64,000 nucleotides of DNA from Sulfurovum sp. UBA4779 (GTDB lineage: Bacteria > Campylobacterota > Campylobacteria > Campylobacterales > Sulfurovaceae). Of the stretch, positions 24,660-33,394 are shown one piece after another. The notes under the pieces are model-generated. The model searched no databases. It was given only the letters and a program-made list of their open reading frames with translations, and was not told where the DNA came from. How positions within the stretch are numbered: position 1 is the first letter of the stretch; the number at the start of each line of letters is the position of its first letter. The translations under genes were made by a program, and so were the position numbers. The stretch lies in contig DHHF01000006.1 in assembly GCA_002403155.1 (NCBI GenBank), forward strand, positions 131,073-195,072. Direction: 5' to 3'.

Positions 24660-25436
24660 TTAAAAGATCATCCCCTCCGCAGGCGATGAAGCGGTAGCAA
24701 ACGGTTTTTTAGGAATGCGCCCGGCAAGATAGCTCATGCGCCCTGCTTTGACGGCATATTTCATCGCTTCAGCCATCAAAATGGGGTTTTTGGCACCTGC
24801 AATGGCGGTATTGGTCAAAACGCCGTCCGCACCAAGCTCCATCGCTACGGCTGCATCCGAAGCGCAACCGATGCCTGCATCCACGATCACGGGTACGCTG
24901 ACTGCCTCTTTGATAAAATGGACATTAAACTTATTTTGAATCCCCAGCCCCGAACCGATAGGAGATGCCAAAGGCATCACCGCATGCGCTCCGGCATTCT
25001 CAAGTCTTTTTGCCATGATGGGATCGTCACTGGTATAAGCCATGATGGTAAATCCGTCTTTTGCCAACACTTCGCACGCCTTAATCGTCTCTATCACATC
25101 CGGATAAAGCGTTTTTTGCGTATCGCCGATCACTTCAAGCTTGATCAGATCGATCCCGGTCGCTTCACGGGTAAGCCTAAAAAGCGTAATCGCATCTTCC
25201 GCTGTTGTACATCCTGCAGAATTTGGAAGAAATTTAACATTCGTATCTTTAAAGTATGTCATCAAATTCTCTTCTTCGGGATTGGTGATGTTGACACGTC
25301 TCACCGCTACTGTGATCAATTCGCTTCCGCTTGCCAAAGTCGCATCCAGCGTTGTCTGAAAACTGTCGTACTTCCCTGATCCTACGATCAATCTGCTGTT
25401 AAATTCATACTTTCCGATTTTTAAAATGTCGCTCAT
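24660..25436 (-). CDS. thiG: thiazole synthase
   Basis: 258 residues, a TIM barrel. ThiG makes the thiazole phosphate half of thiamine from 1-deoxy-D-xylulose 5-phosphate, dehydroglycine and the ThiS thiocarboxylate. LIKLEVIGD holds the Schiff-base lysine, and VDAGIGCASDAAVAMELGAD with GVLTNTAIA forms the phosphate site. No thiS, thiF or thiH is nearby, so its partners are encoded elsewhere. A strong terminator follows. Confidence 0.94.
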   Translation of the reverse strand: MSDILKIGKYEFNSRLIVGSGKYDSFQTTLDATLASGSELITVAVRRVNITNPEEENLMTYFKDTNVKFLPNSAGCTTAEDAITLFRLTREATGIDLIKLEVIGDTQKTLYPDVIETIKACEVLAKDGFTIMAYTSDDPIMAKRLENAGAHAVMPLASPIGSGLGIQNKFNVHFIKEAVSVPVIVDAGIGCASDAAVAMELGADGVLTNTAIAGAKNPILMAEAMKYAVKAGRMSYLAGRIPKKPFATASSPAEGMIF

Positions 25437-25477
25437 GATACATTCCTTTTTATAATCTTGACGGGTTATAACACACC

Positions 25478-26029
25478 CTAACTTAAAATTTTTCTTATTG
25501 CCTCGGCAAGTGCTTCTTTTTCTATCGTGCGTATCTTATTGTCATACGCTTCAAAATCCAATCCTGCCTTTAAAATCTCTTTTTGCAGGATGATCTCTCC
25601 CCCGTCCAATTCACTGCTTACCCAATGCACACTCACCCCGCCTTTCGGATAGTCGTCGTCATAGCTTTTTTCTATCGCATGAAGCCCTTTATGCCTGGGA
25701 AGCAACGAAGGATGCAGATTGATCGCGCGGACAGTTTCTGTAAAAACCGGTGTCAGTATGCGCATAAACCCCGCAAGTACGGTAAGATCCGGCTTGTAGT
25801 GTTGAAGTTTTTGCACCACTACCGCATCAAAGGCTTCCCTGCTTTCAAAATTTTTTGAATCGACCACTTCCAATGGGATGTCGGCTTCCTTGGCTATCTT
25901 GATACCTTCTGCATCGGGGTTGTTGGTCAGGGCTACGACTATTTCAAACTCTTGCGGGTACAGCGTGTTGACAATATGGGCGAAATTGGTCCCTTTGCCG
26001 CTAAAAAGTATTGCTATTTTTTTCTTCAT
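25478..26029 (-). CDS. purN: phosphoribosylglycinamide formyltransferase (folate-dependent)
   Basis: 183 residues. Transfers formyl from 10-formyl-tetrahydrofolate to GAR in purine synthesis. FSGKGTNFAHI is the phosphate loop, LAGFMRILTP and the NLHPSLLP motif with catalytic asparagine, histidine and a downstream aspartate (SSELDGG) complete the active site. It lies between nnr and thiG. The folate-independent PurT is also encoded 2 kb away. Confidence 0.93.
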   Translation of the reverse strand: MKKKIAILFSGKGTNFAHIVNTLYPQEFEIVVALTNNPDAEGIKIAKEADIPLEVVDSKNFESREAFDAVVVQKLQHYKPDLTVLAGFMRILTPVFTETVRAINLHPSLLPRHKGLHAIEKSYDDDYPKGGVSVHWVSSELDGGEIILQKEILKAGLDFEAYDNKIRTIEKEALAEAIRKILS

Positions 26030-26063
26030 GGCGGCATTTTGGCATAAAAGCAGTAATAAACGG

Positions 26064-27473
26064 CTAATACTGCTCTAATTTGCCGATCCCGTCTATCAGA
26101 TCCGTAGACACCATGGCATAGCTTGCCCCTGTATATTTTCCCGCTGCAAGTACAAGCGCCAAAGAGCCTTGCAGAGCGGCATCCAAAGCAGTATAACCTT
26201 GCGCAAGCAGTGATACGATAAGCCCGCTGAGAACATCTCCGCTGCCTCCCTTGCTCAATTTGGAACAGCCAAGAGGATTGATATAAAGCTGTTCTTCTTG
26301 TGCGATAAGCGTATTGGCGCCTTTAAGCAAGAGTGTTACATGGGGATATCTGGCGTTAAAACGGCGTACAATTTCAAAGCGTTTGGCTTGAACCTCAGCA
26401 ACGCTAAGCTGCTCCCCCGTTAGTATCTTCCATAATGAAACAAACTCTTTAGGATGGGGCGTTACAACGATTTGACGGTCTTTTTGTTCCAAAATAGCAA
26501 GCAATTTGGGAACATACATCGCATCCGCATCCAAAACAACAGGCAAATGGCTGTTGACAACATGCTGCATCAAAAACTCATCTTCAAAATAGCTGCCAAG
26601 CCCCATCCCGATCCCCATAGCCGAGGCATTTGAAGGAACCATGCTGGCAGCCATAAGATAAGGAGGATGTACGATAGGCTCATGGATTACCAATGTTGTC
26701 AAGCCGGCTCCGTAACGGGCCGCGGCCATTGCCGCAATGACTCCCGCCCCTTCTTTCTCTCCGCAAAAAAGCACCGCATGTCCAAAGTTGCCTTTATGGG
26801 CGGATAAGATTTTTCTGCTTGGCACCCTCAGATCGCTTGATTCAAGCACAAAGGTTCGGCTTTGATCTTCATAGATCAAATGGCTTACACCCAAATCAAT
26901 TTTTTCTATCTTGCCGACACTGTCCTTGCCTTCATCCAGATACAAAGATTCCTTATGCGCTCCCATCGTCAACGTGACATCCGCCTCAAAAGCACAAGGC
27001 ATCAGCCGTCCGTCTCCTGCAATGCCGCTAGGGATATCGCAGGCAATTTTATATCCCTTGAAACTATTGAGCTTATGAATGATGTGTTCTGCCTTTTCGT
27101 CCAGCTTTCGATTGAGTCCTGCACCAAAAAGCGCATCGACGATTACGTCTGCATCCTTTGGTTCATCAACACTTCTTATCCCCACACGTTCGGCTCTCTC
27201 CCTCTGCAAAAGTGCCATTTTGGACTTCAACTCAAAAGGAAGATACAGCATGACTTGATAATCGCCATACAGCAAACGCGCCAGTGCAATGCCGTCTGCC
27301 CCGTTATTTCCTGCTCCTGCAACGATCAAGACAGAAGCCCCTCGCGCAAAACGGCTGCGAATATACTGCGCCATCCCGCCGGCAGCATGCTCCATCAAAA
27401 TATCTTCGCTTAATCCGTATATCTCATAGCATTTTTTATCCATCTCATCACAGTTTTGGTACACTTTTTGCAT
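26064..27473 (-). CDS. nnr: bifunctional NAD(P)HX epimerase / ADP-dependent dehydratase
   Basis: 469 residues in two domains. Residues about 1-205 are the NnrE (YjeF_N) epimerase, with GAGNNGADGIALAR and DALFGAGLNR. The rest is the NnrD (ribokinase-like) dehydratase, with VTPHPKEF, LLKGANTLI and SKGGSGDVLSG. Together they repair hydrated NADH and NADPH. It is divergent from rpsU. Both active-site regions look intact. Confidence 0.92.
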   Translation of the reverse strand: MQKVYQNCDEMDKKCYEIYGLSEDILMEHAAGGMAQYIRSRFARGASVLIVAGAGNNGADGIALARLLYGDYQVMLYLPFELKSKMALLQRERAERVGIRSVDEPKDADVIVDALFGAGLNRKLDEKAEHIIHKLNSFKGYKIACDIPSGIAGDGRLMPCAFEADVTLTMGAHKESLYLDEGKDSVGKIEKIDLGVSHLIYEDQSRTFVLESSDLRVPSRKILSAHKGNFGHAVLFCGEKEGAGVIAAMAAARYGAGLTTLVIHEPIVHPPYLMAASMVPSNASAMGIGMGLGSYFEDEFLMQHVVNSHLPVVLDADAMYVPKLLAILEQKDRQIVVTPHPKEFVSLWKILTGEQLSVAEVQAKRFEIVRRFNARYPHVTLLLKGANTLIAQEEQLYINPLGCSKLSKGGSGDVLSGLIVSLLAQGYTALDAALQGSLALVLAAGKYTGASYAMVSTDLIDGIGKLEQY

Positions 27474-27524
27474 TGCTACTCCTTGCTGCCTTGTTTATTT
27501 TATCATAAATTAAACCTATCTTGC

Positions 27525-27530
27525 TATAAT
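27525..27530 (+). promoter_or_regulatory. extended -10 box for rpsU
   Basis: TGCTATAAT (an extended -10, TGn then TATAAT) lies about 95 bases before the rpsU ATG in the divergent spacer with nnr. No -35 box is visible. The leader contains small hairpins (GAGA...TCTC; TCTTTG...CAAAGA). Confidence 0.6.
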
Positions 27531-27623
27531 TGCGCACTTTGTTCTATCTCTTTAGAAACTGAGAGGATAATCTCTTCTTTGTTTTGTCAAAGAGAAATCC
27601 ATAACAGAAAGGGGGTGCCATTT

Positions 27624-27836
27624 ATGCCAGGAATCCATCTTAGTTCACGCGATTCTTTTGATGATGCTTACAGAAAGTTCAAAAGACAATGCGACAGAAA
27701 CCTTATCGTTACAGAAGCAAGAGCAAGACAATACTACGAAACAGCGACTGAAAAGAAAAAGAAAGAGAAAATTGCTACACGCAAAAAAATCCTTAAAAAA
27801 CTTTTTATGCTCAGAAGATTTGAATCTAGACTGTAA
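27624..27836 (+). CDS. rpsU: 30S ribosomal protein S21
   Basis: 70 residues, very basic. S21 joins the 30S platform and helps base pairing with the Shine-Dalgarno region. It starts MPGIHLSSRDSFDDAYRKFK and ends in the usual RRFESRL. The ATG at 27624 follows a strong AGGGGGTG Shine-Dalgarno. Frames extending upstream are not translated from a credible start. Confidence 0.95.
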   Translation: MPGIHLSSRDSFDDAYRKFKRQCDRNLIVTEARARQYYETATEKKKKEKIATRKKILKKLFMLRRFESRL

Positions 27837-27970
27837 CAAAAGACGGCAGACGGAATTTTTCGTTTGCCCGCTTGCAATTCAAGCTTTATTTAAAAACTCT
27901 TTCCTTTCTTCAACACGTAAACATCTTTTTAAAAATATTTTAACTCATTAGAGATTATTTAACTTTTTGC

Positions 27971-27976
27971 TAGAAT
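27971..27976 (+). promoter_or_regulatory. extended -10 box for purT
   Basis: TGCTAGAAT gives an extended -10 with a one-base variant hexamer, about 53 bases before the purT ATG. The 192-base spacer after rpsU otherwise holds one 8-bp stem (27845-27868) without a T-run. Confidence 0.45.
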
Positions 27977-28028
27977 CCTATCATTAAAATTATCGTTCTT
28001 TGCGGACGAATATTCAAAAAGGTTTTTC

Positions 28029-29192
28029 ATGACATTCACATCCCCGTTACAAAATAATGCTATTAAGATCATGCTTTTAGGAAGCGGTGAACTTGGAAAA
28101 GAGGTTGCCATCGAGGCACAAAGATTGGGCGTAGAGGTCATCGCCGTTGACAAATATGAAAATGCGCCTGCACACCTGGTAGCCAACCGCGCTTATGTGA
28201 TCAACATGCAAGACAAACAAGCTGTGCTTTCGCTGATAGAAAAAGAACAGCCTACCTACATCCTTCCCGAAGTAGAAGCGATCAGCATCGATGCGCTTTT
28301 TGAAGCAGAAAAAAGAGGATTTCACGTCATCCCTAATGCAGAAGCAGTCAACAAAACCATGAACCGTAAAAATATCCGTGTATTTGCAGCAGAGACTTTA
28401 AAACTTAAAACCAGCAACTATGCGTTTGTCACAACTCTTGAAACACTAAAAGAAGCTGCTGCTGCGATGGGGTTCCCCTGCGTCATCAAGCCGGTCATGA
28501 GCAGCTCCGGACACGGACAAAGTATCGCTAAAATGCCTGAAGATATCGAAAAATCGTGGGAGATAGCCAAAGAGGCCAGAGGCGATGCAAGCGAACTGAT
28601 CGTTGAAGAGTTCATTCAATTTGACTACGAAATCACTCTGCTCACCGTGCGCAATGAAACAGGCACAAGCTTTTGCGAGCCTATCGGGCATGTTCAGCAA
28701 AACGGCGACTTTATCCTCTCGTGGCAGCCGATCAACATGAGCAGCGCTGCATTGCAAAAAGCAAAAGAGATCGCCAAAGCGGTCACAGACGGCCTTGGCG
28801 GCCGGGGCATTTTTGGCGTGGAGTTTTTTGTCAAGGGGGATGAAGTCTACTTCTCCGAACTCTCTCCAAGGCCTCATGATACTGGGATGGTTACGCTTAT
28901 CACCCAAAGCCAAAGCGAATTTGCCTTGCATGTAAGAGCCGTACTTGGCTTGCCTCTTGATTTTACTTTTTACGGCCCCGGAGCATGCGGAGCCTATAAA
29001 GCAAAAAACGAAAGCCATACCCCCATACTTGAGATCCCGGATGATGCTTTTGGCAAGAACAGTTATGTCAGGGTATTTGGAAAACCGCAATCACACATAG
29101 GCCGCCGTATGGCAGTTTCTCTTGTGCTGGATGAAATACAAAACGCCAAACGCAAAGCCATAGAAATCGTAGAGAAGATAACCGATCGCTAA
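28029..29192 (+). CDS. purT: formate-dependent phosphoribosylglycinamide formyltransferase
   Basis: 387 residues, ATP-grasp fold. It makes formyl-GAR directly from formate, ATP and GAR without folate. MLLGSGELGKEVAIEAQRLG at the start, PCVIKPVMSSSGHGQS in the ATP loop, FFVKGDEVYFSELSPRPHDTGMVT and the C-terminal GRRMAVSL are diagnostic. With purN also present, the cell has both routes for this step. Confidence 0.95.
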   Translation: MTFTSPLQNNAIKIMLLGSGELGKEVAIEAQRLGVEVIAVDKYENAPAHLVANRAYVINMQDKQAVLSLIEKEQPTYILPEVEAISIDALFEAEKRGFHVIPNAEAVNKTMNRKNIRVFAAETLKLKTSNYAFVTTLETLKEAAAAMGFPCVIKPVMSSSGHGQSIAKMPEDIEKSWEIAKEARGDASELIVEEFIQFDYEITLLTVRNETGTSFCEPIGHVQQNGDFILSWQPINMSSAALQKAKEIAKAVTDGLGGRGIFGVEFFVKGDEVYFSELSPRPHDTGMVTLITQSQSEFALHVRAVLGLPLDFTFYGPGACGAYKAKNESHTPILEIPDDAFGKNSYVRVFGKPQSHIGRRMAVSLVLDEIQNAKRKAIEIVEKITDR

Positions 29193-29231
29193 ACGTGCTT
29201 GCTGTTCACATCTGCCAAAGGAAAATACTTT

Positions 29232-30173
29232 ATGTCAAAAATCGTTATTCTTGATGCAAAAACTTTAGGAGAGGACCTTGATCTCTCTTTGCTTGAAAAA
29301 TTCGGAGAAGTTGTACGCTATGAAACGACTGACGCTTCGGATACTTTACAACGCATTGAAGATGCCGGCATTGTTATCACCAACAAAGTGGTCATCACCA
29401 AAGAGATGATGGAGAAAACACCACGGCTTAAGCTGATCTGCATCGCTGCAACGGGCACAAACAACGTCGATCTGGCTGCAGCAAGATCCATAGACATAGC
29501 AGTAAAAAATGTTGCGGGCTACTCCACGGCAAGCGTAGTGCAGCATACCTTTGCAATGGCGCTTTATCTTTTGGAAAAAATGGCCTATTACGACCATGCC
29601 GTTAAAAGCGGAACTTGGAGCGCTTCAGGGCTTTTTACCGATGTCAGCAAACCTTTCTATGAAATGAAAGGAAAACAGTGGGGGATTATCGGACTGGGAG
29701 CTATCGGCAAAGAGGTTGCAAAAGTGGCAGCAGCTTTTGGTGCGAACATAACCTACTATTCTACTTCCGGACAAAATATACAAAACGAATATCCTCACCA
29801 AACTCTTAAAGCACTGCTTAGCAGTTGCGATATTGTTTCTATCCATGCTCCGCTCAATGAGCAAACGAAAAACCTCATCAATGCAGACAACCTTAAACTG
29901 TTAAAAGAAGGGGCTATTTTGCTTAATCTGGGGCGGGGAGGAATCATCAATGAAGCGGATTTGGCAAATGAGCTTGATCGGCGCAAAATCTATGCCGGAT
30001 TGGATGTGGTCGCCAAAGAGCCCATAGAAACAACCAATCCCCTGATGCATCTTAAAGCCTCCGACAGGCTGCTGATTACGCCCCATATCGCATGGACCAG
30101 CAAAGAAGCGAGGATTAAGCTTTTGGAAGGCATAGTGCAGAATATCGAATCTTTCTTACAAGATATCAAATAG
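29232..30173 (+). CDS. D-2-hydroxyacid dehydrogenase
   Basis: 313 residues. NAD(P)-dependent reduction of a 2-oxoacid. GLGAIGKEVAK is the nucleotide-binding loop. The catalytic set is visible as arginine in NLGRGG, glutamate in VVAKEPI and histidine in TPHIAW. The ATG at 29232 is preferred to one 33 bases upstream because AAAGGA precedes it and the protein then starts MSKIVILDAK. The substrate (hydroxypyruvate, glyoxylate or glycerate) cannot be fixed. It follows purT by 39 bases. Confidence 0.87.
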   Translation: MSKIVILDAKTLGEDLDLSLLEKFGEVVRYETTDASDTLQRIEDAGIVITNKVVITKEMMEKTPRLKLICIAATGTNNVDLAAARSIDIAVKNVAGYSTASVVQHTFAMALYLLEKMAYYDHAVKSGTWSASGLFTDVSKPFYEMKGKQWGIIGLGAIGKEVAKVAAAFGANITYYSTSGQNIQNEYPHQTLKALLSSCDIVSIHAPLNEQTKNLINADNLKLLKEGAILLNLGRGGIINEADLANELDRRKIYAGLDVVAKEPIETTNPLMHLKASDRLLITPHIAWTSKEARIKLLEGIVQNIESFLQDIK

Positions 30174-30266
30174 AGCTTATCAACCCCACGGCCTTCTCGT
30201 TCCCTCCCTCCTGAGCGGGAATGCACGCCAAATGCTCTGTGACAAAAACCGACATAAAGGAATTTG

Positions 30267-30377
30267 ATGACAACGTTTTACCATCAAATAAAAGTATTGC
30301 TTGGCAATACATACATACACACTTCGCTTTTCATTCCTCACTCCTCACTTGGACTCCAAAAGGAGTTCAAATGGTAG
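30267..30377 (+). CDS. possible 36-residue leader ORF overlapping the sdhA-like start
   Basis: ATG at 30267 has AAAGG six bases upstream. The frame runs 36 codons (starting MTTFYHQIKVLLGN) to TAG at 30375-30377, overlapping the start of the flavoprotein gene by seven bases. Its own last codons contain that gene's Shine-Dalgarno (AGGAG). Coupled translation is possible. The composition looks non-conserved, so it may be chance. Confidence 0.3.
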   Translation: MTTFYHQIKVLLGNTYIHTSLFIPHSSLGLQKEFKW

Positions 30378-31975
30378 ATGTACTCATTATCGGCAGCGGG
30401 GGCGCGGGTCTGAGTGCCGCATTGGCAGCCAAGCAGGCGGGAGCGTCAGTGGTTGTTGCAGGCAAATCCTATCCGACCAACTCGCAAACCTCGATGGCGC
30501 AAGGCGGCATTAATGCCGCCTTGGGAAACGCAACTTGCGATGATATCGCTTTGCATATCGCCGATACTCTCAAATCCGGGCACGGCCTTGGCAGTGAAGT
30601 GATGGTTGAACGCATGTGCAATGATGCGCTCCGGACCATTGCATGGCTTGATTCCATCGGCGTACCCTTTTCACGCCTTGACAATAACAAAACCGGCACA
30701 AAAAGCATCGCACAGCGTCAAATGGGCGGCGCACGCGCCAAACGGGCCTGCTATGCACAGGACTATACCGGGCTGAAAATCCTGCATACCCTCTATGATA
30801 CCTCCCTCAAAGAAGAAATAGACTTTTTGGATGAATACTACCTGCTAAACCTCGTCACCAAAGAGGGCATGGTCAAAGGGGCAACGTTCTTACAGATGCG
30901 CACCGGAGAAGTAATACAAATCGATGCCAAATCGGTCATCATCGCTACGGGCGGATACGGCTCGATCTATCATGGATTTACAACCAATGCCTACGGTGCT
31001 ACCGGGGATGGTATCGCTGCGGCATTGCGTGCCGGAGGTTCGATCTCGGATATGGAGTTTATCCAATTTCATCCCACTGCGCTCAAACACTCAGGCATTC
31101 TCATTTCAGAAAGTGCCAGAGGCGAAGGCGGCTATCTGGTTAACAGTGACGGTGAACGCTTCATCGATGAGCTCAAACCCAGAGATGAAGTCGCACGGGC
31201 TATTTTCATACAGCTGCAAGAAGGCAAAGAGGTCTTTTTGGACGTAAGACATCTGGGCACGGAAAAACTGATGGAGCTGCTGCCTCAGGAAATGGCGTTA
31301 TGCAAGCTGCATGAACAAGTAGACCCTGCAACAGAGCTTATCCCTATCAAACCGGTTGCGCATTATACAATGGGCGGGATCGATGTCGATACTGCACTGG
31401 AAGTAAACGGGATCAAAGGATGCTTTGCCGTCGGCGAATGCTCCAATGCTAAAGTGCACGGTGCCAACCGTTTAGGCGGAAACTCATTGCTTGAGATCAC
31501 CGCTTTTGGCAAATTTGCCGGAGAAAATGCAGCCAAATACGCTCTTAATGCCGACTCCAAAACCGCACAGACAGCCCAACTTGAAAAAGACAAGCGTTTT
31601 ATCCAAGGGATCTATGAAAGAGAAAATGTGCTTAATTTTTATACTTACAGGGAAGAACTTGGCAGACGTTTTTATCAGGATGTAGGCATTATCCGCCATA
31701 ATGCTTCCCTGAGCCGAATACTTGATGCGGCCGTTGCGATGCAAACAGCGCTGTGCAAAATGGGGATCGAAGACAAAAGCCGTACTCACAATACCAATCT
31801 TACCGATTTTTTAGAATTTTCCAACGCGTTATTGCTTGCTCCTGCCATCATCTCTTCAGCGATAGCCAGGGATGAGAGCAGAGGGGCCCACTTCAAAGAG
31901 GGGTTTGAGGCCGAAAATGATGAAAAATTCAAAAAGCACATTGTCATCCAGTGGAATAAGGAGGCGACAGTATGA
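30371..31975 (+). CDS. SdhA/FrdA-like flavoprotein, anchorless two-subunit type
   Basis: 534 residues. GSGGAGLSAALAA (8-20) binds FAD. The fumarate/succinate site is intact: HPTAL, SESARGEGGYLVN, ELKPRDEVARAI, PVAHYTMGG and ANRLGGNSLLE. At the place of the histidine that bonds FAD covalently in succinate dehydrogenase and fumarate reductase there is glutamine (NSQT, residue 39), so FAD should be non-covalent, as in L-aspartate oxidase. There is no Tat or other signal, so it is cytoplasmic. ATG at 30371 follows AGGAG. It overlaps the iron-sulfur gene (ATGA). Likely fumarate reductase or succinate dehydrogenase, possibly thiol- or heterodisulfide-linked. L-aspartate oxidase is less likely given its partner. 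Confidence 0.8.
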   Translation: MVDVLIIGSGGAGLSAALAAKQAGASVVVAGKSYPTNSQTSMAQGGINAALGNATCDDIALHIADTLKSGHGLGSEVMVERMCNDALRTIAWLDSIGVPFSRLDNNKTGTKSIAQRQMGGARAKRACYAQDYTGLKILHTLYDTSLKEEIDFLDEYYLLNLVTKEGMVKGATFLQMRTGEVIQIDAKSVIIATGGYGSIYHGFTTNAYGATGDGIAAALRAGGSISDMEFIQFHPTALKHSGILISESARGEGGYLVNSDGERFIDELKPRDEVARAIFIQLQEGKEVFLDVRHLGTEKLMELLPQEMALCKLHEQVDPATELIPIKPVAHYTMGGIDVDTALEVNGIKGCFAVGECSNAKVHGANRLGGNSLLEITAFGKFAGENAAKYALNADSKTAQTAQLEKDKRFIQGIYERENVLNFYTYREELGRRFYQDVGIIRHNASLSRILDAAVAMQTALCKMGIEDKSRTHNTNLTDFLEFSNALLLAPAIISSAIARDESRGAHFKEGFEAENDEKFKKHIVIQWNKEATV

Positions 31976-32700
31976 AGATAAAGATTTTACGCAGCAAAAC
32001 CAATACGCATCAAGAGTATGTGCTTCCTGACCGAGAGATCACACTCCTTAAAGCCCTCGAACTCATCAAAAGTTCTGTCGATGCCACGCTGACATACTCA
32101 GCCGGATGCCGCTCATCCGTTTGCGGAGCGTGTGCCGTGCGCGTCAACGGAAGATCACAGCTCTCATGCAGCTATAAGGCCAAAGACGGGGATATCATCG
32201 AACCGCTGCAGCATCACCCTATCTTGCGCGATCTCAAAATAGACAAACATAAAGCCAAAGAGACCCTCAAGCGATCCCAAGCTTGGCTGCACGACACCAA
32301 AGAGGCTTCACTCTCACCTCAGGACGAAAAAAAAACCGAAAAACAGACAGACTGCATTTTATGCGACAGCTGCTATTCGGCATGCCCTGTTTTAGCAGTC
32401 AATCCTGATTTCTTAGGCCCTTTTGCCCTCACACGGGCTTACCGCTACAGCACGGACAAACGCGAAAACGATACCAAAACGATCATCGATCATATTCAGG
32501 CAGAGGGGATATGGGACTGCACGCTATGCGGAGAATGTACGGCTGCCTGCCCCAAAGGGATCGATCCGAAAATGGATATCATGATGCTAAGAAGCGCTTC
32601 GGTCCAGCAAGGATACACAGATCCCTCATTTGCTCTTCAAAGTTTTGGCACACCGGATTTTGGGGGAGGGTTTGGATTTGATCCCAATGCGGGGTTCTAG
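31972..32700 (+). CDS. SdhB/FrdB-like iron-sulfur subunit with an extra cluster cysteine
   Basis: 242 residues. The [2Fe-2S] set is C46, C51, C54 and C66. The first [4Fe-4S] set is C128, C131, C134 and C138. The third set is C183, C186, C189 and C193, each followed by proline at the end as usual. Ordinary fumarate reductases have valine or isoleucine at the place of C186 and carry [3Fe-4S] there, so this protein should hold a second [4Fe-4S], as in type E enzymes. The glycine-rich tail (GTPDFGGGFGF) is unusual. There is no CCG domain and no anchor subunit follows. Confidence 0.82.
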   Translation: MKIKILRSKTNTHQEYVLPDREITLLKALELIKSSVDATLTYSAGCRSSVCGACAVRVNGRSQLSCSYKAKDGDIIEPLQHHPILRDLKIDKHKAKETLKRSQAWLHDTKEASLSPQDEKKTEKQTDCILCDSCYSACPVLAVNPDFLGPFALTRAYRYSTDKRENDTKTIIDHIQAEGIWDCTLCGECTAACPKGIDPKMDIMMLRSASVQQGYTDPSFALQSFGTPDFGGGFGFDPNAGF

Positions 32701-32753
32701 ATACAGTGCTTGTTTATATTTTATATGCTTTTTGTATATACCGGTTCGATGCA

Positions 32754-33377
32754 TTAATTTTTGTTTGAAAACGCCTCAAAAAACATCCCGATCACAGCGC
32801 CTATCATAAACAAATGCCCGGCCGCTTTTGTAAGGCCTGAAATCAACCCTTCATAATCAAGCACCCCTAACGTGCTGAAGATATAGTGAAAGTCGTGCAT
32901 CGCATCCACCCCCAGAAATGACTTATTTGCAAAGAGAATGGCTCCCTCATGCGCGGTAGACATATACCATGCCGTGTGGTCTACCGAGATGCCCAATATA
33001 AACAGCCCGGCCCAAAAAGCCATAATGTTGCCCTGTTTTTTGTAGTAGTATGCAATCCATAGAGGGAAAAGCCATTGAAACAGCGTCCCCATCCCCACCA
33101 TCACAAATTGCGGACACGGCAGGATATAGCATATTCCATGCCCGCTCTCATGGATGATCCCCAAACTCTGCACGATGACAAAGTGGTAGATGGAAAAAAG
33201 ATATTCTGTCACACTTGCGGTCTGATGCGGTACGCTCTCGTAGGGTTTGTAATTGAAATACAATAGAAAAAAAAGGATGAAAAATACCAAAACCGCTTTT
33301 TTGGCATTGGCAGCAGGCTGATGCCATTGCTCGGACTTCTTTTTGTGAAAGGGATAAGAAAAATTTGGCTTTTTCAT
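32754..33377 (-). CDS. polytopic membrane protein with HExxH motif (M50-like)
   Basis: 207 residues with about five membrane helices. IHESGHGICYI contains HESGH at residues 76-80 inside or next to a helix, as in site-2-type M50 metalloproteases. VDHTAWY and DAMHDFHYIF later in the chain could give further ligands. The start is the ATG at 33377, eight bases after GAGG. A longer frame runs to 33689 but crosses a palindromic repeat and leuC. I do not recognise a named subfamily. Protease activity is not certain. Confidence 0.6.
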   Translation of the reverse strand: MKKPNFSYPFHKKKSEQWHQPAANAKKAVLVFFILFFLLYFNYKPYESVPHQTASVTEYLFSIYHFVIVQSLGIIHESGHGICYILPCPQFVMVGMGTLFQWLFPLWIAYYYKKQGNIMAFWAGLFILGISVDHTAWYMSTAHEGAILFANKSFLGVDAMHDFHYIFSTLGVLDYEGLISGLTKAAGHLFMIGAVIGMFFEAFSNKN

Positions 33378-33394
33378 AATCATAGCCTCTTTTT

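Noticed and set aside
28446..29090. 214-codon minus-strand frame opposite purT
   Set aside because: Antisense shadow of a well-conserved gene. No start signal or family resemblance.
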